Part shown: positions 6,857-8,599 of the stretch, in pieces | Layout of the letters: the number at the start of each line of letters is the position of its first letter | Position numbering within the stretch: the stretch's first letter is position 1 | Assembly (NCBI GenBank): GCA_903864515.1 | Contig: CAIPFZ010000008.1 | Span: 1-8,599 of the forward strand | Source: an uncultured bacterium | GTDB lineage: Bacteria > Patescibacteriota > Minisyncoccia > Phycocordibacterales > CAIZLB01 | Direction of reading: 5' to 3' | DNA: 8,599 nt | Program-made: the position numbers and the translations under genes | Notes under the pieces: generated by a model | The model's database searches: none | What the model was told of the DNA's origin: nothing | What the model saw: only the letters and a program-made list of their open reading frames with translations

Positions 6857-6867
6857 TATAATATAAT
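6857..6867 (+). promoter_or_regulatory. candidate -10 region for the acidic protein gene
   Basis: Two overlapping TATAAT boxes (6857-6862 and 6862-6867) lie about 30 bases before the ATG at 6897. Possible -35 partners (TTGCTG at 6836, CTGGCA at 6839) are weak. The predicted leader is about 20-30 bases, A/T-rich and without an SD. Confidence 0.4.
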
Positions 6868-6896
6868 AACTCCATACTAATTAAATAAATAATAAT

Positions 6897-7346
6897 ATGA
6901 GTGCAGAAGCTCCCACAACAACAAGAGAATCAAAAATACTAGAGGCGCAAAATGAAATTAATGAAATTGGTCAAAAATTTGATAAAATTCTTGCGGATTC
7001 GAAACAACTTAGAGAAACACTTGGAGAAGACTATGATAGAAAGTATCTCAGCACAGCAAATGATTTGGGTTTGCACCATCAAGGGCGCGTCTTTGATCCA
7101 GGTGTTCCAAGTGAAGATTTTTTTGCAAAATTTCTATCTGGTTTACAAGACAAACTAGAGGATTCAAAATTACAAGACGACCCAAGTGCTTTTGAAGAAG
7201 ATGTTACTGAAGTTATCGTGAGTTGTGTTGCAGAGCAATCACTGATTGATAATACTATATACGTTCTCGATAGACTAAAGGAGGAGGAAGGTAATTCATC
7301 AGAGGTAGAAGATTTAGACGGAGATGACGATACGCAATCAGAATAA
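6897..7346 (+). CDS. small acidic protein of unknown function
   Basis: I do not recognise this 149-residue protein. It is soluble, with no signal peptide or membrane segment, and has a single Cys (C110). Residues 11-42 have a heptad-like run of Ile, Leu and Phe with charged residues (KILEAQNEINEIGQKFDKIL), suggesting an amphipathic helix or short coiled coil. A middle segment, GRVFDPGVPSEDFFAKFLSGL (63-83), and a later amphipathic helix at about 100-130 suggest a small helical fold. The tail (129-149) is almost entirely Glu, Asp and Ser and probably disordered. It is the first plus-strand gene after a run of minus-strand ones and is divergent from the MBL-fold gene. There is no SD, only an AT-rich leader. 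The coding call rests on length, codon regularity and sensible promoter and terminator placement. Confidence 0.65.
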   Translation: MSAEAPTTTRESKILEAQNEINEIGQKFDKILADSKQLRETLGEDYDRKYLSTANDLGLHHQGRVFDPGVPSEDFFAKFLSGLQDKLEDSKLQDDPSAFEEDVTEVIVSCVAEQSLIDNTIYVLDRLKEEEGNSSEVEDLDGDDDTQSE

Positions 7347-7374
7347 TAAAGATTGTTCAAGCTACTGTACATGA

Positions 7375-7402
7375 TTGACACTAACCAAACTTTTGATAAT
7401 AT
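7375..7402 (+). promoter_or_regulatory. consensus promoter TTGACA-16-TAATAT with extended -10
   Basis: A perfect -35 TTGACA (7375-7380) is followed by a 16-bp spacer ending in TGA and then TAATAT (7397-7402), giving an extended -10 (TGnTAATAT). The expected start is near 7409. No plus-strand ORF lies downstream; a hairpin terminator follows within about 60 bases. It is the strongest promoter in the window. Confidence 0.7.
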
Positions 7403-7408
7403 ATAATC

Positions 7409-7469
7409 ATAAAGTGCCGAAAGGCTCCGAGAACCCTCCGCCATTTGCTTGACGGGGGTTTCGATTTTT
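7409..7469 (+). ncRNA. putative short non-coding RNA of about 60 nt
   Basis: A consensus promoter and a terminator bracket a stretch of about 60 bases with no ORF. The RNA would begin near 7409 and fold first into a GCC-GAAA-GGC hairpin (7416-7425, a GNRA-type tetraloop, which favours the plus strand as the transcribed one). It would then form the terminator stem, ending in U5. It contains ACCCTCCG, whose CCTCC could pair with SD-type sequence. The transcript ends at the last base of the convergent mazF-like gene. No known RNA family was recognised. The boundaries come from motif spacing, not data. The alternative is an idle promoter or a read-through suppressor for the toxin gene. Confidence 0.5.
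7428..7469 (+). terminator. rho-independent terminator with bulged stem
   Basis: The 5' arm CGAGAACCCTCCG (7428-7440) pairs with CGGGGGTTTCG (7453-7463), with G7431 and T7437 bulged. The loop is 12 bases, and the stem is followed by A and T5 (7465-7469). It would end both the acidic-protein mRNA (stop at 7346) and the proposed short RNA. Its T-tract touches the stop codon of the convergent mazF-like gene. Confidence 0.75.
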
Positions 7470-7861
7470 CACAAAAAGCTTTTGATATTTTCTTTTATTT
7501 TAATATATATTTCATTAGAGATTTCATACATCTTCCTATTAAATCTTTTAACGCTGACTAATCTTATTTGTGCCAATATAGCAGATACCTCCTGATTATT
7601 TGGGTCAGCATAGTTGAAATAAAAGTCAAATTCTTTTTGTTTTGTTGTGAGGGGGACTATCCAAAACATTTGATTGTTAAATTTCTTGATAACTAAAACT
7701 GGACGAATAAAATTATTCCCTGATCCATTTTGTTCATAGCCTATATTTTGTCCAAGACTACTCATCCACACTTCTCTTTCTTTTGGAAATTTTTCAGGTA
7801 CAATTTCAGTCTTATCGATTTCTTTTTTCAAGTCATTCCAATAATCAAAATTTTTGTGCAT
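7469..7861 (-). CDS. type II toxin-antitoxin PemK/MazF-family protein, apparently without antitoxin
   Basis: This 130-residue protein has the MazF/PemK (PF02452) pattern: a start of fold at REVWMSSLGQNIGYEQNG (29-46), then IRPVLVIKKF (52-61), IVPLTTK (68-74), and late strands AILAQIRLVSVKRF (94-107). Family members cleave RNA as ribosome-independent or ribosome-dependent endoribonucleases; the conserved RPVLV and PLTTK segments form the core sheet and active-site surroundings. Residues 1-28 are an extra N-terminal helix (WNDLKKEI), which I recall from Patescibacteria homologues. No small ORF that could be an antitoxin lies directly upstream or downstream, so it is solitary here. Its start has a TATTAT box six bases upstream and no SD. 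Its 3' end abuts the terminator of the plus-strand transcript. The family call is good; toxicity is not shown. Confidence 0.85.
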   Translation of the reverse strand: MHKNFDYWNDLKKEIDKTEIVPEKFPKEREVWMSSLGQNIGYEQNGSGNNFIRPVLVIKKFNNQMFWIVPLTTKQKEFDFYFNYADPNNQEVSAILAQIRLVSVKRFNRKMYEISNEIYIKIKENIKSFL

Positions 7862-7867
7862 AAATTA

Positions 7868-7873
7868 ATAATA
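7868..7873 (-). promoter_or_regulatory. -10-like box (TATTAT) of the mazF-like gene
   Basis: The minus strand reads TATTAT, six bases, ATG, matching the spacing at the MBL-fold gene and predicting a leaderless mRNA. No convincing -35 exists. An imperfect hairpin (7904-7932, TTCTAAA...TTTAGGAA type) lies just upstream and might be an operator. Confidence 0.35.
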
Positions 7874-8002
7874 AAGTATCGACATTAAGAATCTATAAAG
7901 ATTTTCTAAAGAATTTGCGGAAATTTTAGGAAGTTTTTATCTCACCACATAATACTTAAAGATCCTATTTATTTATGCCAGTTTAATGATTAACTCCCCC
8001 AG

Positions 8003-8194
8003 GGCTATTTAGCCGAGTTTTTACGAACAAGTCATAATTCCCCACCCCGAAACTACTGCCCTCTGGAGGCTTGCGAGCTGCAACGAACAGATGATTTCCG
8101 TTCCTCATAAGGAAATCCGTTTTCAGCAGAAAACTGGCGTTTCCTCAGGAGGATCATATTCTGGACGGGGGGGGCAATCGGGGGCTTGAATTAT
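8003..8194 (+). ncRNA. candidate structured RNA upstream of rpsA
   Basis: A coherent set of pairings suggests a folded RNA. The closing stem ATAATTC (8034-8040) pairs with GAATTAT (8188-8194), CCCCGA (8045-8050) with TCGGGG (8178-8183), and TGCCCTC (8057-8063) with GGGGGCA (8170-8176, one G-U). Inside are hairpins GATTTCC/GGAAATC (8093-8117), GTTTTC/GAAAAC with AGCA loop (8119-8134) and TCCT/AGGA (8142-8153). A GGCTA/TAGCC hairpin followed by GAG and T5 (8003-8022) precedes the set. The G-U pair mildly favours the plus strand. GC enrichment in an AT-rich genome is a usual mark of structured RNA. It matches no family I know: no RNase P CR-I/CR-V, no tmRNA T-arm, no SRP S-domain. The ends are uncertain. 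Confidence 0.4.
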
Positions 8195-8213
8195 TCCCAA
8201 AAACATGCATAAT
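8186..8213 (+). promoter_or_regulatory. candidate rpsA promoter (TTGAAT-16-CATAAT)
   Basis: TTGAAT (8186-8191), a 16-bp spacer and CATAAT (8208-8213), with TG directly before the -10, form a plausible promoter starting near 8220. The rpsA leader would then be about 86 bases. It overlaps the 3' arm of the long-range stem of the candidate structured RNA. Confidence 0.45.
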
Positions 8214-8238
8214 AACCTAGTCAGATTATTAGCAATTC

Positions 8239-8300
8239 CAAGCACTGTAACCCCTGCCGAGCAATTCAGAGACCCAAGCAGGAGCAGTACTTGATTTTTT
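8239..8300 (+). terminator. terminator-like hairpin with U6 tract in the rpsA leader (possible attenuator)
   Basis: CAAGCACTG (8239-8247) pairs with CAGTACTTG (8285-8293) with one C/A mismatch. Inside it, CCTGC (8253-8257) pairs with GCAGG (8278-8282). T6 follows at 8295-8300, and the rpsA ATG is at 8306. It would either end an upstream RNA or attenuate rpsA. The start codon has no SD, only U-rich sequence, as in the S1-autoregulated E. coli rpsA leader (an analogy only). Confidence 0.6.
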
Positions 8301-8305
8301 ATTTC

Positions 8306-8599
8306 ATGACAAAAGATACAGAAACAACAGTTGTCGCAAATGACACTGAAATGGAAGCGGCAGAAGCTATCGCACAAATGAACACAAGTGTGATGTCAAA
8401 GATTATTTCAGATTCACACACTCCCCCAAGTGTTACAGATATAGTGGAGGGTAAGGTTATCGCAATAGATAAAAAGGGAGTATTTATAGATCTAAGACCT
8501 TATGGAACTGGAATCATTTATGGTAGAGAATACATAAGTGCCAGAGACATTCTAAGAAAGGTTAATATTGGAGACAGTATTGCCGCAAAGGTGGTTGAA
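8306..8599 (+). CDS. rpsA: 30S ribosomal protein S1, N-terminal part (cut by window edge)
   Basis: The first 98 codons are present and remain open to the right edge. Residues 1-44 are a polar, acidic N-terminal extension (MTKDTETTVV and onward). Residues 46-98 begin the first S1 (OB-fold) repeat: IVEGKVIAIDKKGVFIDL (46-63), then YGTGIIYGREYISA and VNIGDSIAAKVVE. This is the usual S1 opening, with the VEGKV strand and the IGD turn before the last strands. S1 binds mRNA on the 30S subunit and helps start translation on messages lacking a strong SD, which fits the SD-poor genes here. The start is taken at the first in-frame ATG after the U6 tract; it has no SD. A multi-domain S1-repeat protein of another kind cannot be ruled out from one repeat, but rpsA is by far the likeliest. 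Confidence 0.85.
   Translation, partial: MTKDTETTVVANDTEMEAAEAIAQMNTSVMSKIISDSHTPPSVTDIVEGKVIAIDKKGVFIDLRPYGTGIIYGREYISARDILRKVNIGDSIAAKVVE

Larger units (their letters stand above)
7862..8305. other. 444-bp gene-free interval between the mazF-like gene and rpsA
   Basis: No ORF of credible length or composition exists on either strand. The left part (7862-7990) is AT-rich, with the toxin promoter and an imperfect hairpin at 7904-7932. The part from about 7991 to 8200 is visibly GC-richer than all surrounding DNA and holds several local hairpins plus a long-range stem. The right part (8186-8305) has a promoter-like pair and a terminator-like hairpin directly before rpsA. Confidence 0.8.

Noticed and set aside
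6774..6866. Short TTG-start ORF in the divergent intergenic region
   Set aside because: About 30 codons, weak start codon, no SD, and it runs into the AT-rich promoter.
7079..7444. 121-codon minus-strand ORF opposite the acidic protein gene
   Set aside because: Its Ser-rich translation is the mirror of Asp/Glu codons on the plus strand. It overlaps the real gene, promoter and terminator, so it is a shadow.
8053..8157. 34-codon minus-strand ORF inside the structured region
   Set aside because: It is short and lacks a promoter or SD in the right place; its sequence is better explained as hairpin arms of a structured RNA.
8167..8174. Run of eight G as a possible sequencing or assembly artefact
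   Set aside because: It pairs with C-rich segments in a consistent fold and affects no reading frame, so I keep it as real, though its exact length is uncertain.
8034..8194. RNase P RNA, tmRNA or SRP RNA identity for the structured region
   Set aside because: No CR-I/CR-V pairing or GGTAAGAGC-type element of RNase P, no T-arm or tag ORF of tmRNA, and no S-domain motif of SRP RNA was found on either strand.
8123..8377. 84-codon minus-strand ORF overlapping the rpsA start
   Set aside because: It is antisense to the clear S1 coding sequence and rpsA leader, Cys-rich with unlikely composition, and has no promoter or SD.

Overview
The window looks like a chromosomal segment of an AT-rich, small-genome bacterium. 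The best fit is the Candidate Phyla Radiation (Patescibacteria, Parcubacteria-like). This rests on recognition, not a database search: a degenerate metallo-beta-lactamase-fold protein with a GPGEYEV motif, a MazF/PemK-like protein with an N-terminal W-x(n)-K extension, a transmembrane-anchored solute-binding protein without a lipobox, very few Shine-Dalgarno (SD) sites, and one basic HNH-like small protein are all typical of that group.

Layout. Positions 1-1304 (minus) hold a sugar-type ABC transporter solute-binding protein that runs off the left edge. A class I SAM methyltransferase lies 16 bp upstream of it (1321-1854, minus). After a GC-rich hairpin comes a basic HNH-like protein (1969-2742, minus), the only gene here with a strong SD. 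A terminator with U-tracts on both strands (2842-2881) separates it from gyrA (2897-5368, minus). Upstream of gyrA are a single-pass membrane protein (5427-5966) and a metallo-beta-lactamase-fold protein (6055-6696), both minus, separated by two tandem hairpins. A divergent small acidic protein follows (6897-7346, plus). Next is a promoter-terminator pair that appears to define a short RNA (about 7409-7469, plus), converging on a solitary MazF/PemK-like toxin (7469-7861, minus). The last gap (7862-8305) carries no credible ORF but is unusually GC-rich and full of hairpins. It ends in a terminator-like structure five bases before the start of ribosomal protein S1 (8306 to the right edge, plus).

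How the parts relate. gyrA and rpsA are core information-processing genes. The methyltransferase, membrane protein and MBL-fold protein are housekeeping or lineage-specific genes around them. Several minus-strand genes have a TATAAT-like -10 box only 6 or 8 bases before the start codon, which predicts leaderless mRNAs. The HNH-like gene, with its full SD, stands out against this.

The most interesting signals are the putative short RNA with a textbook promoter, the structured GC-rich region and terminator-like leader of rpsA, the repeated leaderless promoter geometry, a GyrA with non-canonical residues at both main quinolone-contact positions, and an ungapped 62-residue internal duplication in the HNH-like protein. 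No tRNA, rRNA, CRISPR array or insertion sequence was seen.
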